Below, piece by piece: positions 1 to 9,856 of a stretch of DNA of 64,000 nt. Within the stretch, counting starts at the first letter, position 1. Each line of letters starts with the position of its first letter. Under the pieces are notes generated by a model that saw only the letters and a list, made by a program, of their open reading frames with translations, ran no database searches and was not told where the DNA came from. Source of the stretch: Enteractinococcus helveticum (GTDB lineage Bacteria > Actinomycetota > Actinomycetes > Actinomycetales > Micrococcaceae); contig NZ_LXEY01000011.1 of assembly GCF_001657475.1 (NCBI RefSeq), forward strand, positions 1 through 64,000, read 5' to 3'. Made by a program: the position numbers and the translations under genes.

Positions 1-47
1 GGACAACACCACACAATAAACATGTGGATAACTGGCCGGATTCTTGA

Positions 48-677
48 CGCTCTTTTGGCCGGAAACCAACCGCTGAACTGGCTGGATTTCCCTGCTCATC
101 TGGCCTAGTTCTAGTTGATCACAAACACCTGGATGCCGCGGCCAAGTGGCTGACCGAATTTCACGACTGGTATCAGCAATATCAGGACTTCCTCAAGCAT
201 CGCAGCACCCTGGCCAATACTCGGCCAGACCAGCGCCCCAAACGGCTCCGGGCCGGGCAGAAATCCTGGTACACCCATCAACGCACCCGATCCGCCTACT
301 TCGCCCTGAAACGACTCGTGGCCCATGATCAACTGTTCATCTGGCTCACCGAACGCAACACCCCTGACGAACCCCTGCCCCGAGCCACCAGCCGGTTAGA
401 AGGCGGCCATAACCAGCCGATCAAAGACCTGTTTCGAAACCACCGTGGCATGTCTGAATCACATGCCACGGTGGCCATCAGCTGGCTGCTCTACATGCGC
501 ACAGAAAACGCCCAGCACCCATGGAAACTCGTTACACCAGACCACTGGGCAACCACCCAGAAACCCCGGATCGTTTCCACCACCGATGATACTGGGACCC
601 CAGCACTATTCGATACCCACTTCAGCTGGGAAGACGGCAACGGCATCCAACACGGCTGGGCCGGCAGAAGCCACTAA
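48..677 (+). pseudogene. Truncated IS256/IS1249-type transposase (C-terminal part)
   Basis: This frame is open from just after an in-frame TGA at 45-47 to the stop at 675-677, with no convincing start. It encodes the C-terminal part of a transposase. The stretch RATSRLEGGHNQPIKDL followed by FRNHRGMSESHA matches the conserved C-terminal block of IS1249-like (IS256 family) transposases. A W-Y-T-H-x-R segment and an upstream LDAAAKW segment fit the same family. The N-terminal catalytic part lies beyond the window edge or is lost, and the in-frame stop suggests the upstream part is broken. It is read as a remnant, not a working element; I could not define its terminal inverted repeats. Confidence 0.75.
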
Positions 678-693
678 CCCACCAACCACAACA

Positions 694-734
694 GCCCGGA
701 AACCACAACCACCAGACAGATTTCCGGGCCTTTT
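694..734 (+). terminator. Intrinsic terminator after transposase remnant
   Basis: A 9-bp perfect stem (GCCCGGAAA at 694-702, TTTCCGGGC at 721-729) is followed by a short T run at 731-734. It sits 17 nt after the transposase stop. Confidence 0.55.
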
Positions 735-803
735 CAACACCCAAAATCAGGAATCCATACACACATTTTGGGCCTTAACCCCTCATCGAGCGAATAATGA
801 GAA

Positions 804-840
804 ACAAAAAAACGACATGCATTGCGATAATGCATGTCGT
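804..840 (-). terminator. Intrinsic terminator of the tRNA-Gln/tRNA-Glu unit
   Basis: A perfect 10-bp inverted repeat (812-821 with 831-840, 9-nt loop) is followed on the minus strand by a run of seven T. It lies just downstream of tRNA-Glu on the minus strand, so it should end the tRNA transcript. Confidence 0.85.
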
Positions 841-848
841 CCATATTG

Positions 849-921
849 TGACCCCAACGGGATTTGAACCCGTGCTACCGCCGTGAGAGGGCGGCGTACT
901 AGGCCGCTATACGATGGGGCC
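849..921 (-). tRNA. tRNA-Glu (anticodon CTC)
   Basis: Read on the minus strand, the sequence folds as a cloverleaf with acceptor GGCCCCA/TGGGGTC, anticodon loop CCTCTCA (anticodon CTC) and a TTCAAAT T-loop. The discriminator base is A and CCA is not encoded. It follows tRNA-Gln by 42 nt and precedes a strong terminator. Confidence 0.95.
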
Positions 922-963
922 ATGCCACCAGAGGCGGCAGGTAATTTCTTTTGAAAGAAATCG

Positions 964-1035
964 CTGGGGTACCAGGACTCGAACCTAGAATGACGGTACC
1001 AGAAACCGTTGTGTTGCCAATTACACCATACCCCA
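964..1035 (-). tRNA. tRNA-Gln (anticodon CTG)
   Basis: The minus strand gives acceptor TGGGGTA/TACCCCA, anticodon loop TTCTGGT (anticodon CTG) and T-loop TTCGAGT. The T1-A72 start of the acceptor and the G discriminator are usual for tRNA-Gln. It lies about 40 nt after the HAD gene on the same strand, so it may be co-transcribed with it. Confidence 0.95.
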
Positions 1036-1076
1036 TTGGCTTTGCTGCGTCGTGCGCAACGAGAGATAACTTTACC

Positions 1077-1796
1077 CTAAATTTCCCTGTTGTCAAAACA
1101 AAGGGAAGGAATGTGCAGAACGTCACTAAGCGACGCTACTTTATACACCCGCTCGGGATTTGTCCGCGTATTATCGCGGTCAATCAGCAGTGAAATGAGC
1201 CCAGCATTCCGAGCTCCTAGGCCGTCGTTAATCACGTCGTCACCGATCATCAGCGTGTTTTGCGGATCGGCACACAGCTGTCGAGCCCCTTCAAGAAACA
1301 TGGATGCGTGCGGTTTGGGTTTGCCCGTCACATCGGTTCCAATGACCACCTCGAAGGCCAGCCCGGCTTGCTCGAGCTTATGCGCCTGATAGTCCGTGAC
1401 GTTATTGGTGGCAGCACCATAGGCAATCCCGAGATCGGTCAGGCGCTCTAATAGCGGTGGAACGTCGGCAAAGGGCTTCCAGTGCTGCGAGACGATGTCT
1501 TCGTAGCCGACTATCCAAAGTTCTTCGTCTGGTTCACCGTCGAGCTGCAGAATCTCCATCGCATCCACGACACGAGCCATGCGTTGCTCGCCGAAGCTCA
1601 ACTTCCCATTGATATAGGAGTTGTAGTAGTCCTTTGGGTCATGGACAAAGGCTTCAGCGGCAACGGCCATGGCAGGATGCGACGACACCCGGTCACCGAA
1701 CTGGGTGGTTAGCTGTTGCCGGAAGGCAACGTGCTGCGCCCCGGCCAGGTTGACCAGGGTGTCATCGACATCGAATAAAACGGCTTGAACTAGGAT
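1077..1796 (-). CDS. HAD-superfamily hydrolase (phosphatase-like), no canonical start
   Basis: This is a haloacid-dehalogenase fold hydrolase, probably acting on a small phosphorylated metabolite. All four HAD motifs are visible: motif I FDVDDTL near the N terminus, motif II as GAATNNV, the motif III lysine in [10 protein letters not shown], and motif IV as [16 protein letters not shown]. About 239 residues fits the family. The odd point is the start. The reading frame carrying motif I opens after TAA at 1806-1808 and holds no ATG, GTG or TTG before motif I; the first canonical start (GTG, 1688) would remove the catalytic aspartates. I place the start at ATC 1796, overlapping the gltX stop, as a guess. 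Substrate unknown. Confidence 0.75.
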   Translation of the reverse strand: MLVQAVLFDVDDTLVNLAGAQHVAFRQQLTTQFGDRVSSHPAMAVAAEAFVHDPKDYYNSYINGKLSFGEQRMARVVDAMEILQLDGEPDEELWIVGYEDIVSQHWKPFADVPPLLERLTDLGIAYGAATNNVTDYQAHKLEQAGLAFEVVIGTDVTGKPKPHASMFLEGARQLCADPQNTLMIGDDVINDGLGARNAGLISLLIDRDNTRTNPERVYKVASLSDVLHIPSLCFDNREI

Positions 1797-3301
1797 TGTG
1801 CGGCCTTAAATTGACTGATGCGTTCTAGCGCCTTTTCACGCCCCAGAATGACCAGTGATTCGAATAGTGGTGGGGACACACGACGGCCTGAGACAGCGGT
1901 GCGGACCGGGCCAAACGCATGGCGTGGTTTCAGCTCCAGCTCATCGATCAGTGCGGTACGCAGGGCGCCTTCGATGGATTCCAGATCCCAGATTTCCAGA
2001 TCGGCCAACACGTTCTCGGCAGCAGTGAGTACCTCCGCCAGGTTTTGTGGCATACCCTTCATGGCGCCCTGTTCGACCTCGACGGTCTCGGTAAATAGGA
2101 AGGCCAGCATGTCGGCGGCTTCGCCCAGCAGGTGGACGCGTTCTTGGACCAGTGGCGCGCCCTGGGTGAGAACCTCGTATTCGCGATCGGTGAGCTTCTC
2201 GCCGACCAGGCTACGGTCTTGCAGGTATGGGATGAGACGATCCCGGAAGTCTTGGGCCTCCAGTTTGCGGATGTGGGTGCCGTTGATCGCAATGGCTTTT
2301 TTCTCATCAAAACGCGCCGGATTGGCCAGCACGTTGTGAATGTCGAAGTTTGCCACGAACTGATCCGGGGTGAAGATGTCTTCATCTGCCGATAGCGACC
2401 AGCCCAGCAGGGCCAGGTAGTTCAGCAGGCCTTCACGAATGAAGCCGTTTTCGCGGTGGTGGAAGAGGCTGGACTGTGGGTCGCGCTTGGACAGTTTCTT
2501 ATTGCCCTCCCCCATCACATAGGGCAGGTGACCAAATTCAGGCTGGTACTTGGCGACACCAATCGCATACAGCGCACCGTACAGGGCGATTTGGCGTGGG
2601 GTCGAGGACAATAGGTCTTCACCGCGCAGCACGTGGGTAACGCCCATCAGTGCGTCGTCCACTGGGTTGACCAGGGTGTATAGCGGGGAGCCGTCGGCAC
2701 GGACGACGACGAAGTCGGCAACCGAGCCAGCACTAAAGTTGATGGGGCCACGCACCGTGTCGTTGAAGGAGATGTCGTGGTCTGGCATGCGCAGGCGCCA
2801 GACGGGTTCGCGACCTTCGGCTTCAAAGCCTGCGATTTGTTCTTCGGTCAGGTGACGGTCATAGCCGTCATAGCCGAGTTTGACGTCGCGTCCGGCTGCT
2901 TTGTGGCGTGCTTCGGTTTCTTCGGCCGTGGTGAACGACGGGTAGATGAAGCCGCCGTCTTTGAGTTTCTGGATGACATCCTGGTAGATCTCACCGCGTT
3001 GTGACTGGCGGTATGGTTCGTGTGGTCCGCCGACTTCAACGCCCTCGTCCCAGTCAATGCCCATCCAGTCCATGGCATCGAGCAGTTGCTGGTAGGACTC
3101 TTCGGAGTCGCGTTTGGCGTCGGTGTCTTCGACACGGAAGATCATTTTGCCGCCGGTGTGGCGGGCCCAGCCCCAGTTGAACAGGGCGGTACGGATCAGT
3201 CCAACGTGTGGAGTACCGGTTGGTGAGGGTGCAAAGCGCACACGCACCTCGGCATCGGCTGGAACTGCTGGAATATCGTCAGGATTACGAAGCTCGCTCA
3301 T
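1790..3301 (-). CDS. gltX: Glutamate--tRNA ligase
   Basis: A class I aminoacyl-tRNA synthetase that charges tRNA-Glu (in many actinobacteria also tRNA-Gln, which GatCAB then amidates). The N-terminal ATP-binding motif is [11 protein letters not shown] (HIGH variant) and the KMSKS-like loop is KLSKRD at about residue 270. A C-terminal helical anticodon-binding domain follows, ending SQFKAAQS. About 503 residues is normal. ATG 3301 is preferred; an in-frame TTG nine bases upstream is possible. The gene lies in the serA-metG-leuB-ilvE-FAH-gltX series, with tRNA-Gln and tRNA-Glu just downstream, which suggests shared control of glutamate charging and its tRNAs. Confidence 0.95.
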   Translation of the reverse strand: MSELRNPDDIPAVPADAEVRVRFAPSPTGTPHVGLIRTALFNWGWARHTGGKMIFRVEDTDAKRDSEESYQQLLDAMDWMGIDWDEGVEVGGPHEPYRQSQRGEIYQDVIQKLKDGGFIYPSFTTAEETEARHKAAGRDVKLGYDGYDRHLTEEQIAGFEAEGREPVWRLRMPDHDISFNDTVRGPINFSAGSVADFVVVRADGSPLYTLVNPVDDALMGVTHVLRGEDLLSSTPRQIALYGALYAIGVAKYQPEFGHLPYVMGEGNKKLSKRDPQSSLFHHRENGFIREGLLNYLALLGWSLSADEDIFTPDQFVANFDIHNVLANPARFDEKKAIAINGTHIRKLEAQDFRDRLIPYLQDRSLVGEKLTDREYEVLTQGAPLVQERVHLLGEAADMLAFLFTETVEVEQGAMKGMPQNLAEVLTAAENVLADLEIWDLESIEGALRTALIDELELKPRHAFGPVRTAVSGRRVSPPLFESLVILGREKALERISQFKAAQS

Positions 3302-3362
3302 GATTGCCAAGTGTAGCGCGCCTTGTTATCCACCTGTGTCCGCGTGACCGTGTTTCTAGCGG

Positions 3363-4136
3363 TTAGCCGACCGTGGGACGGCGCACAGTGGTCGACAGGG
3401 TGCCGATGCCCTCGATCTCACACTCCACAGTTTGTCCGTCATAGATCGTGCCAACCCCAGCCGGTGTCCCGGTCAGGATGACATCGCCGGGGAGCAGAGT
3501 GAAGGCCTCGGAGATATACGACACCAGGGTGCGCACATCAAAGACCATGTCCTGAGTGCTGCCGTTCTGGCGCAGCTCGCCATCAACCCACGAGCGGATT
3601 TGTACATCGTCGGGGTCCAATTCGGTTTCGATCCACGGGCCCAACGGGCATGATCCGTCGAAACCTTTGGCGCGCGCCCACTGATCCTCGGCACGTTGCA
3701 CATCGCGGGCCGTGAGATCATTGCCCACCGTGTAGCCAAAGATCACTTCATCTACCCGGTCTATCGGCACGTCTTTGGCGATGCGGCCAATGACGACGGC
3801 CAGTTCCGCCTCGTAGGAGACTTCCTCGGTCCAATCGGGCAGCATGACTGGTTCATCAGGGCCCACCACCGAGGTATTGGGTTTGAAGAACAGCAGCGGT
3901 GAACTGGGAACCTCGTTGCCGAGTTCTTCGGCGTGGGCCTGCCAGTTGCGGCCTACACCCACCACTTTGGAGCGCGGCAGGATTGGGGTCACCAGGCGCA
4001 CGTCGTCGAGTTTCAGGGTCTCGGTTGTGGGCACAATGCCCGCATACATCGGGTCATTGGCTAACACAGTGATGGTGTCATCTTGGACCACGCCGTAGTG
4101 GAAATCATCACGGTGAACAAATCGTGCAATGCGCAA
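3363..4136 (-). CDS. Fumarylacetoacetate hydrolase (FAH) family protein
   Basis: A cytosolic FAH-fold enzyme that probably hydrolyses or decarboxylates an acylpyruvate-type compound. The N-terminal part contains GVGRNWQAHAEELG and PLLFFKPNTSVVGP. The metal-binding core is seen in SYEAELAVVIGR (Glu-x-Glu) and in VGNDLTARDVQ. The C-terminal GDVILTGTPAGVG segment is typical. 257 residues is the usual length. The start is TTG 4136, supported by GGGGAGAG six bases upstream. It sits 32 nt after ilvE and about 60 nt before gltX on the same strand; this placement is common in related actinobacteria, but its role there is unclear. Confidence 0.85.
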   Translation of the reverse strand: MRIARFVHRDDFHYGVVQDDTITVLANDPMYAGIVPTTETLKLDDVRLVTPILPRSKVVGVGRNWQAHAEELGNEVPSSPLLFFKPNTSVVGPDEPVMLPDWTEEVSYEAELAVVIGRIAKDVPIDRVDEVIFGYTVGNDLTARDVQRAEDQWARAKGFDGSCPLGPWIETELDPDDVQIRSWVDGELRQNGSTQDMVFDVRTLVSYISEAFTLLPGDVILTGTPAGVGTIYDGQTVECEIEGIGTLSTTVRRPTVG

Positions 4137-4168
4137 GGTATCTCTCCCCTATCTCAACGTACGGTGAC

Positions 4169-5296
4169 TTAGGCTAGGCGGTGCATCCAGCCGTAGATGT
4201 CTTCTTCGTGACCGGTCTGAATACCGACCAGTCGATTGCGCAGGGTGTTGGCAACCGGGAAGTCGGTCGATGGGGTGGTATGAACTTCTTCAAGGTCGGC
4301 TACCTGGCCGATCGGGGTGATCACCGCGGCGGTACCGCAGGCAAAGACCTCTTGGATGTCGCCCGAGGCCACACCATCTTTCCATTCGTTGAAGGTGATG
4401 CTGCGTTCTTGGACATCCAAGCCTTCGTCTTTGCCCAGTTGCAGGATCGAGTCGCGCGTAATGCCTTCCAGAATGGTTCCGGTCAGCTTCGGGGTGATGA
4501 GTTTATTGTCTTTGGTAACAAAGAAGACGTTCATGCCACCGAGTTCTTCCAGCGAATCCTCTGGGCTGCGATCCAGGAAAATGACCTGGTCGTGGCCACG
4601 GGATGCGCCCTGGAGCTGGGCTGCCAGGGATGCGGCGTAGTTGCCACCGAATTTCGCGGCACCGGTACCACCTTCACCGGCACGGGCAAAGTCGCGTGAG
4701 ACCCAGATGCTGACTGGTTTCAGCTCACCACCAAAGTAGTTGCCTGCGGGTGAGGCAATCACGTGGAAGTTGAAGTTGCGTGCCGGGCGGACACCGAGGA
4801 ATTCTTCGGTGGCGATCATAAACGGACGTAAATACAGCGATTGGCCTTCACCGTTGGGAACCCATGCGCCGTCGCGGGCCATGAGTTCTTCCAGTGCTTT
4901 GACGAAGGCTTCTTCTGGTAGCTGTGGCATGGCCATGCGGTGGGCCGAGCGGTTCATACGCGCAGCATTCTTATATGGGCGGAACGTCCAGACGGAGCCG
5001 TCGTCGTGGCGGTAGGCCTTGAGGCCCTCAAAGATTTCCTGGGCGTAATGCAGCACGGCAGCTGCAGGGCTCAGCGACAGTGGGCCGAATGGTTCAACGC
5101 GTGCATCGGACCAGTCGCCGACCATGTTGAGGTATTCGCCGGCCTCGAATGCTTTGTTCTGGCCTTCGACATCGGCGGTCCATTCAATGGTCACCATGTG
5201 ATCGGTGAAGTACTGCCCAAATCCTGGGTCGGCTAGCACTTTGGCGCGGTCTGCCTCTGCAAGTGGCGTCGGATTGGCTTGGTACTGAAATTCCAT
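4169..5296 (-). CDS. ilvE: Branched-chain amino acid aminotransferase
   Basis: A class IV PLP-dependent aminotransferase that performs the last step of Val, Leu and Ile synthesis, transferring the amino group from glutamate to 2-oxo acids. The PLP lysine is in GTGAAKFGGNYAAS, and ELGGMNVFFV plus GTILEGITRDSIL are the family's cofactor and substrate segments. 375 residues is standard for the actinobacterial form. ATG 5296 has AGAAAGG six bases upstream. It follows leuB by 66 nt on the same strand, so leucine synthesis and transamination steps are adjacent. Confidence 0.95.
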   Translation of the reverse strand: MEFQYQANPTPLAEADRAKVLADPGFGQYFTDHMVTIEWTADVEGQNKAFEAGEYLNMVGDWSDARVEPFGPLSLSPAAAVLHYAQEIFEGLKAYRHDDGSVWTFRPYKNAARMNRSAHRMAMPQLPEEAFVKALEELMARDGAWVPNGEGQSLYLRPFMIATEEFLGVRPARNFNFHVIASPAGNYFGGELKPVSIWVSRDFARAGEGGTGAAKFGGNYAASLAAQLQGASRGHDQVIFLDRSPEDSLEELGGMNVFFVTKDNKLITPKLTGTILEGITRDSILQLGKDEGLDVQERSITFNEWKDGVASGDIQEVFACGTAAVITPIGQVADLEEVHTTPSTDFPVANTLRNRLVGIQTGHEEDIYGWMHRLA

Positions 5297-5362
5297 GATT
5301 GACCTTTCTGCCGGCCCTGCCGGGCGAAAATTCTTTGAAAAAAGCTACCGGGGTGTGCGTCG

Positions 5363-6409
5363 TCAGACTGCAGCTGCGATCGCATCGCCCACTTCTTGGG
5401 TGGTGCGCGTGGTGTTGTCGCGTACGGCGAGGTCTTCCCATACTGCCTTATTGACCCGCAGGGCTGCATCTGCATAGCCTTCTTGTTCCAACAAAATGGC
5501 GGCAGACAGGATAGCTGCTGTTGGGTCGGCTTTCTGTTGGCCGGCGATGTCTGGTGCTGAGCCGTGGACTGGCTCATACATTGATGGTGCGGTGCCGTTG
5601 ATGTTCAGGTTGCCGGAGGCGGCCAGCCCGATGCCACCGGTGACGGCAGCGGCCAGGTCGGTGACGATGTCACCGAACATGTTGTCGGTCAGGATGACGT
5701 CAAAACGACCCGGATCGGTGGTCAAAAAGATCATGGCGGCATCCACGTGGAGGTAATCGTGGGTGACCTCTGGGAACTCTTGGCCAACTTCATTGACGAT
5801 GCGGTTCCATAGGTGACCGGCATGGACCAACACGTTGTGCTTGTGCAGTAGGGTGACGTGTTTGCGTTCCCGACCCTGGGCGTATTCAAATGCGGCACGC
5901 ACGACGCGTTCGACACCGTAGGCGGTGTTGACGGAGGTTTCGTTGGCCACTTCGTGTTTGGTCCCGGTGCGCATGGAACCGCCGTTGCCCACGTAGAGGC
6001 CTTCGGTGCCTTCACGGAAGACGACGAAATCAATATTGCCAGGGTTGGCTAGCGGCGAGGTGGTACCCGGGTAGAGCACCGAGGGGCGGAAGTTCACCGC
6101 GTGGTCAAACGTAAAGCGGAGTTTGAGCAGGATCTCACGTTCCAGCAGACCAGATGGGATGCGGGTGTCATTTGGTGCTGCACCAACGGCGCCGAATAAG
6201 ATCGCCTGGTGTCCGCGAATGGCGTCCAGGGTCTCATCGGTCAGTGTTTCGCCGGTTTCTAACCAGTGCTCAGCGCCCAGGCCGTATTCGGTGGTTTTGA
6301 CGTTGTCTTCACCAATGGCGGCTTTGAGCACTTTGAGTGCTTCAGCGGTGACTTCTGGTCCGATGCCATCGCCTGGGATGAGGGCGAGATCTAGTATGTT
6401 CTTGCTCAA
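5363..6409 (-). CDS. leuB: 3-isopropylmalate dehydrogenase
   Basis: This NAD-dependent enzyme oxidises and decarboxylates 3-isopropylmalate in leucine synthesis. Typical segments are [10 protein letters not shown] at the N terminus, the substrate loop [13 protein letters not shown], the metal-binding [15 protein letters not shown], and the NAD segment [13 protein letters not shown]. 348 residues is normal. The start is TTG 6409, with AAGAAGG a little upstream. It follows metG by only 14 nt, so the two are almost certainly co-transcribed. Confidence 0.95.
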   Translation of the reverse strand: MSKNILDLALIPGDGIGPEVTAEALKVLKAAIGEDNVKTTEYGLGAEHWLETGETLTDETLDAIRGHQAILFGAVGAAPNDTRIPSGLLEREILLKLRFTFDHAVNFRPSVLYPGTTSPLANPGNIDFVVFREGTEGLYVGNGGSMRTGTKHEVANETSVNTAYGVERVVRAAFEYAQGRERKHVTLLHKHNVLVHAGHLWNRIVNEVGQEFPEVTHDYLHVDAAMIFLTTDPGRFDVILTDNMFGDIVTDLAAAVTGGIGLAASGNLNINGTAPSMYEPVHGSAPDIAGQQKADPTAAILSAAILLEQEGYADAALRVNKAVWEDLAVRDNTTRTTQEVGDAIAAAV

Positions 6410-6423
6410 AAAACTCTACCTTC

Positions 6424-8022
6424 TTATTCGTCTTCTTCGTGGCGTGGGAACACCGGAGTGGGCTTGGAAATTGGCGTGCCGGGAGCAAGCTTCTCCTCCC
6501 AAGCAGCATAGGAGCGTGGTCCCTGGCCCGAGGTATTTGTGCGACCGGCATCTGCCGAAGCTTCGATACCCAGGGCATCGAGCAGTTTGGTTGCCGATTC
6601 GGGCATGACCGCCTGGATCAACAGCGCGATGCGACGGACAACTTCTAGGGTCACCCACAGCACGGTCTGCATCCGGGCTTCGTCGGTTTTGCGCAGCACC
6701 CAGGGCTCTTGTTCAGCAAAGTAGCTGTTGGTGTCGTCCAAGACTTTCCATGCCGCCCCCAGTGCGCGGTAGAAGTCTTGGAGTTCAAAGTGCGTGCGCC
6801 AGGTTTCTAATAGGCCCGCGGCGTCTGCCAGAATCTTTTCGTCGTCAGCGGTCAGCTCGCCTGGCTGTGGCACCTGGCCGTCAACGTTTTTATACACCAT
6901 CGACAGGCTGCGCTGTGCCAAGTTGCCCAAGTTATTCGACAAATCAGCATTCTTGCGGCGCACTACCCCATCGTGGGAATACGAACCGTCAGCACCGAAT
7001 GGGAATTCACGCAGCAAAAAGAAGCGCACGGTGTCCAGGCCGTAGCGTTCGACCCAGCCCGCCGGGTGCACCACGTTGCCCAGCGATTTGGACATCTTTT
7101 CGCCCTCATTATTGAGGAAGCCGTGGATCATCACGCGTTTTGGCAGCTCGATGCCAGCCGACATCAAAAATGCTGGCCAGAAGATGCAGTGGAACCGGGA
7201 AATGTCCTTGCCGATGACGTGCAGGTCAGCCGGCCAGTAGCGGGTCAGTTCACTGTCGGCATCTGGGAAGCCAGCCCCGGTGATGTAGTTGGTCAGCGCA
7301 TCCACCCACACGTACATGACGTGCTGCTTATCGGTTTTCAGGGCCGGGTCGGTGGCTTCTGGGACCGGGATGCCCCAATCAAATGAGGTCCGCGAGATGG
7401 ACAGATCTTCCAGTCCACCTTCGACAAAGCGGATGACTTCATTGGCACGGGTTTGTGGTGCAATGAACTCTGGGTTGGCCTGGTAGTGGGCCAGCAGTTT
7501 TTCGGCGTAGTTGGACAGGCGGAAGAAATAGGATTCTTCTTCGGTCCAGGTCACCTCGGTGCCGGTTTCGGTGGCGATGCGCACGCCGTCGTCATTGACG
7601 TGGGTCTCGTCGTCGGCGAAGAAGCGCTCGTCACGCACGGAGTACCAACCCGAATAGGTATCCAGGTAAATATCGCCGTTGGCTTCCATGCGACGCCAGA
7701 TCTCTTGGGCCGAGGCCTTGTGATCGTCGTCGGTGGTGCGGATGAACCGGTCGTAGGAGACGTCTAGGACGTCGTTGTCCATTTTCTGAAACACATCAGC
7801 ATTGCGTGTGGCCAGTTCCAAAGGGGCCAGCCCTTGCTGTTGCGCGGTCTGCTGCATTTTCTGACCGTGTTCGTCGGTTCCGGTCAAGAAGCGAACGTCG
7901 TACCCGTCAAGCCGTTTGAATCGTGCCATCACATCGGTGGCGATGTATTCGTAGGCGTGGCCAATGTGCGGCTCGCCGTTTGGGTAGGCAATGGCCGTTG
8001 TCAGGTAGTAGGTGGTGTTCAC
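6424..8022 (-). CDS. metG: Methionine--tRNA ligase
   Basis: A class I synthetase that charges tRNA-Met. The HIGH motif is [13 protein letters not shown] and the KMSKS motif is [10 protein letters not shown]. The protein is 532 residues and ends [10 protein letters not shown] without a C-terminal EMAP/Trbp111-type tRNA-binding domain, so it is the short form. The connective peptide shows no obvious CxxC pair, as in the zinc-free type. GTG 8022 overlaps the serA stop in a GTGA quartet, so translation is probably coupled to serA. Confidence 0.95.
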   Translation of the reverse strand: MNTTYYLTTAIAYPNGEPHIGHAYEYIATDVMARFKRLDGYDVRFLTGTDEHGQKMQQTAQQQGLAPLELATRNADVFQKMDNDVLDVSYDRFIRTTDDDHKASAQEIWRRMEANGDIYLDTYSGWYSVRDERFFADDETHVNDDGVRIATETGTEVTWTEEESYFFRLSNYAEKLLAHYQANPEFIAPQTRANEVIRFVEGGLEDLSISRTSFDWGIPVPEATDPALKTDKQHVMYVWVDALTNYITGAGFPDADSELTRYWPADLHVIGKDISRFHCIFWPAFLMSAGIELPKRVMIHGFLNNEGEKMSKSLGNVVHPAGWVERYGLDTVRFFLLREFPFGADGSYSHDGVVRRKNADLSNNLGNLAQRSLSMVYKNVDGQVPQPGELTADDEKILADAAGLLETWRTHFELQDFYRALGAAWKVLDDTNSYFAEQEPWVLRKTDEARMQTVLWVTLEVVRRIALLIQAVMPESATKLLDALGIEASADAGRTNTSGQGPRSYAAWEEKLAPGTPISKPTPVFPRHEEDE

Positions 8023-9629
8023 CGTCCGGTTTCCTCCAAATCAACCTCTGCGGTTTTGGCTGCGTGAATCGCTTCGCCGACTTGGTCCATCAGACCGGCA
8101 GGTAATGCCGAGTCCAGAGTCAATACGGCCAGAGCCTTGGCGCCGTCGTGGCGCAGTGCGACGTCCATGGTGGCGATGTTAATGTTGCGGTCACCCAGTT
8201 GCATACCCATGGTACCGATAACGCCTGGTCGGTCCTGGTATTCCAGAACCAGCATGTGGTCGGCGATGGCGACTTCGAATTCGTAGTCGTTGATGCCTAC
8301 CAGTTTCTCGACCTGTTTTGGTCCGGTCAAGGTACCGGTCACGCTGAATTGTTGGCCGTCGGCGGCAACCGACTTCACGGTGATGGTGTTGCGGTAGTGC
8401 GGTGAGTTGGTGGTGGTCGAAAGCCGGGTCTCGATGCCGCGGCCCTCGGCCAGCACTGGCGCGTTCACATAGGAGACGTGACCGGAGACGACGTCGGTGA
8501 AGACACCTTTGAGTGCGGCAAGTTTTAGGGAGTCGACGTTCTTTTCGGCCAGTTCGCCGGCGACTTCGACCTCAATGGCCGAAACCGACACGCCCTTCAT
8601 GACGGCCGACAGGATGCGACCGAGTTTTTCGGTCAGTGGGATACCTGGACGAACGTAGGGGTCGATGACACCGCCGGCAACGTTGACGGCATCTGGGACG
8701 AGTTCACCGGCCAGTGCCAGGCGGACCGATTTGGCGACGGCCACACCGGCCTTTTCCTGGGCTTCTTCAGTTGAAGCACCCAGGTGTGGGGTGACGGTGG
8801 CGGAGTCGTGTTTGAAGAATGGTAGATCTTTGGCGGGCTCGTTGACGAAGACGTCGATACCGGCGCCGGCAATGAGTTCTGCGTCGAGGGCACGGCCCAG
8901 GGCTTCTTCGTCGATGAGGCCACCGCGGGCGACGTTGATCACGTAGGCCGAATCTTTCATCATCTGGAATTGTTCATCCGAGATCATGCCCATGGTCTCT
9001 GGGGTACGTGGCATGTGGATGGTGATGAAGTCTGAGCTTTCCAGCAGCTCATCCAGGCTGACCAGGTGGGCGCCCATTTTTTGTGCGCGGGCGGCAGTGA
9101 CGTAAGGGTCATATGCCAGGATGTTCATATCGAAGGCCTTCATGCGCTCGGCCACCAGTGAGCCAATGCGGCCCAGGCCGATGATGCCCAGGGTCTTTTC
9201 ATACAGCTCGATGCCTTTATAGGCAGAGCGCTTCCACTGTCCTGCCTTCAACGATTCGTTGGCCGGGGCGATGTTCCGGGCGGCGGCAAGAATGTGGCCA
9301 CAGGTCAGCTCGGCAGCGGAGATGATGTTGGAGGTTGGTGCGTTGACCACCATGACGCCGGCTTCGGTGGCGGATTGTGTATCGACGTTGTCGAGTCCGA
9401 CTCCGGCACGTGCGATAACTTTGAGATTCTTTGCTGCACCGATAGCTTCGGCATCCATGAGCGTGGCCGAACGAACGAGGACGGCATCGGCGTCTGCGAG
9501 CGCTGGGAGCAACTGGTCACGGTCAGCACCATCGGTGTGGCGAATCTCGAAGTCGGTCCCAAGAGCATCCATGGTGGCCGGAGAGAGTTCTTCTGCGATT
9601 AGCACTACGGGTTTGGACACGTACGACAC
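8019..9629 (-). CDS. serA: D-3-phosphoglycerate dehydrogenase
   Basis: The first enzyme of serine synthesis, oxidising 3-phosphoglycerate with NAD. The Rossmann motif is [16 protein letters not shown] at about residue 150, with catalytic Arg, Glu and His in [19 protein letters not shown] and TPHLGAST. After residue 320 come the intervening ASB domain and a C-terminal ACT domain ([16 protein letters not shown]), which usually gives serine feedback. 536 residues is the long actinobacterial form. A GTG at 9629 is used here, and a second GTG four codons later is possible. It heads the run serA-metG-leuB-ilvE-FAH-gltX. Confidence 0.95.
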   Translation of the reverse strand: MSYVSKPVVLIAEELSPATMDALGTDFEIRHTDGADRDQLLPALADADAVLVRSATLMDAEAIGAAKNLKVIARAGVGLDNVDTQSATEAGVMVVNAPTSNIISAAELTCGHILAAARNIAPANESLKAGQWKRSAYKGIELYEKTLGIIGLGRIGSLVAERMKAFDMNILAYDPYVTAARAQKMGAHLVSLDELLESSDFITIHMPRTPETMGMISDEQFQMMKDSAYVINVARGGLIDEEALGRALDAELIAGAGIDVFVNEPAKDLPFFKHDSATVTPHLGASTEEAQEKAGVAVAKSVRLALAGELVPDAVNVAGGVIDPYVRPGIPLTEKLGRILSAVMKGVSVSAIEVEVAGELAEKNVDSLKLAALKGVFTDVVSGHVSYVNAPVLAEGRGIETRLSTTTNSPHYRNTITVKSVAADGQQFSVTGTLTGPKQVEKLVGINDYEFEVAIADHMLVLEYQDRPGVIGTMGMQLGDRNINIATMDVALRHDGAKALAVLTLDSALPAGLMDQVGEAIHAAKTAEVDLEETGR

Positions 9630-9856
9630 ACTTTCAATAAATAGGAAAACACTGTCGTGAGCTTACACATGGCTCACCGCAACCATCTTACGGCGTTTTG
9701 TTGCACATGGTTGCACTCGGACACTCGGTGAAGCTTCATATCACCCGCCGTTGAATCAGATCCCCTCTAGCTGTGACTCACCCGACAGCCTCGACGACTT
9801 TTCGGGACGCTGAAGCTGACATGTGGTTCATTATCGATGTGGGGATCTACACTCAA
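9630..9856. other. Intergenic region serA / GlcD-type oxidase
   Basis: This 227-bp gap lies between two genes on the minus strand. It must hold the serA promoter and the end of the upstream oxidase transcript. I see no convincing -35/-10 pair or strong hairpin in it. Confidence 0.4.
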
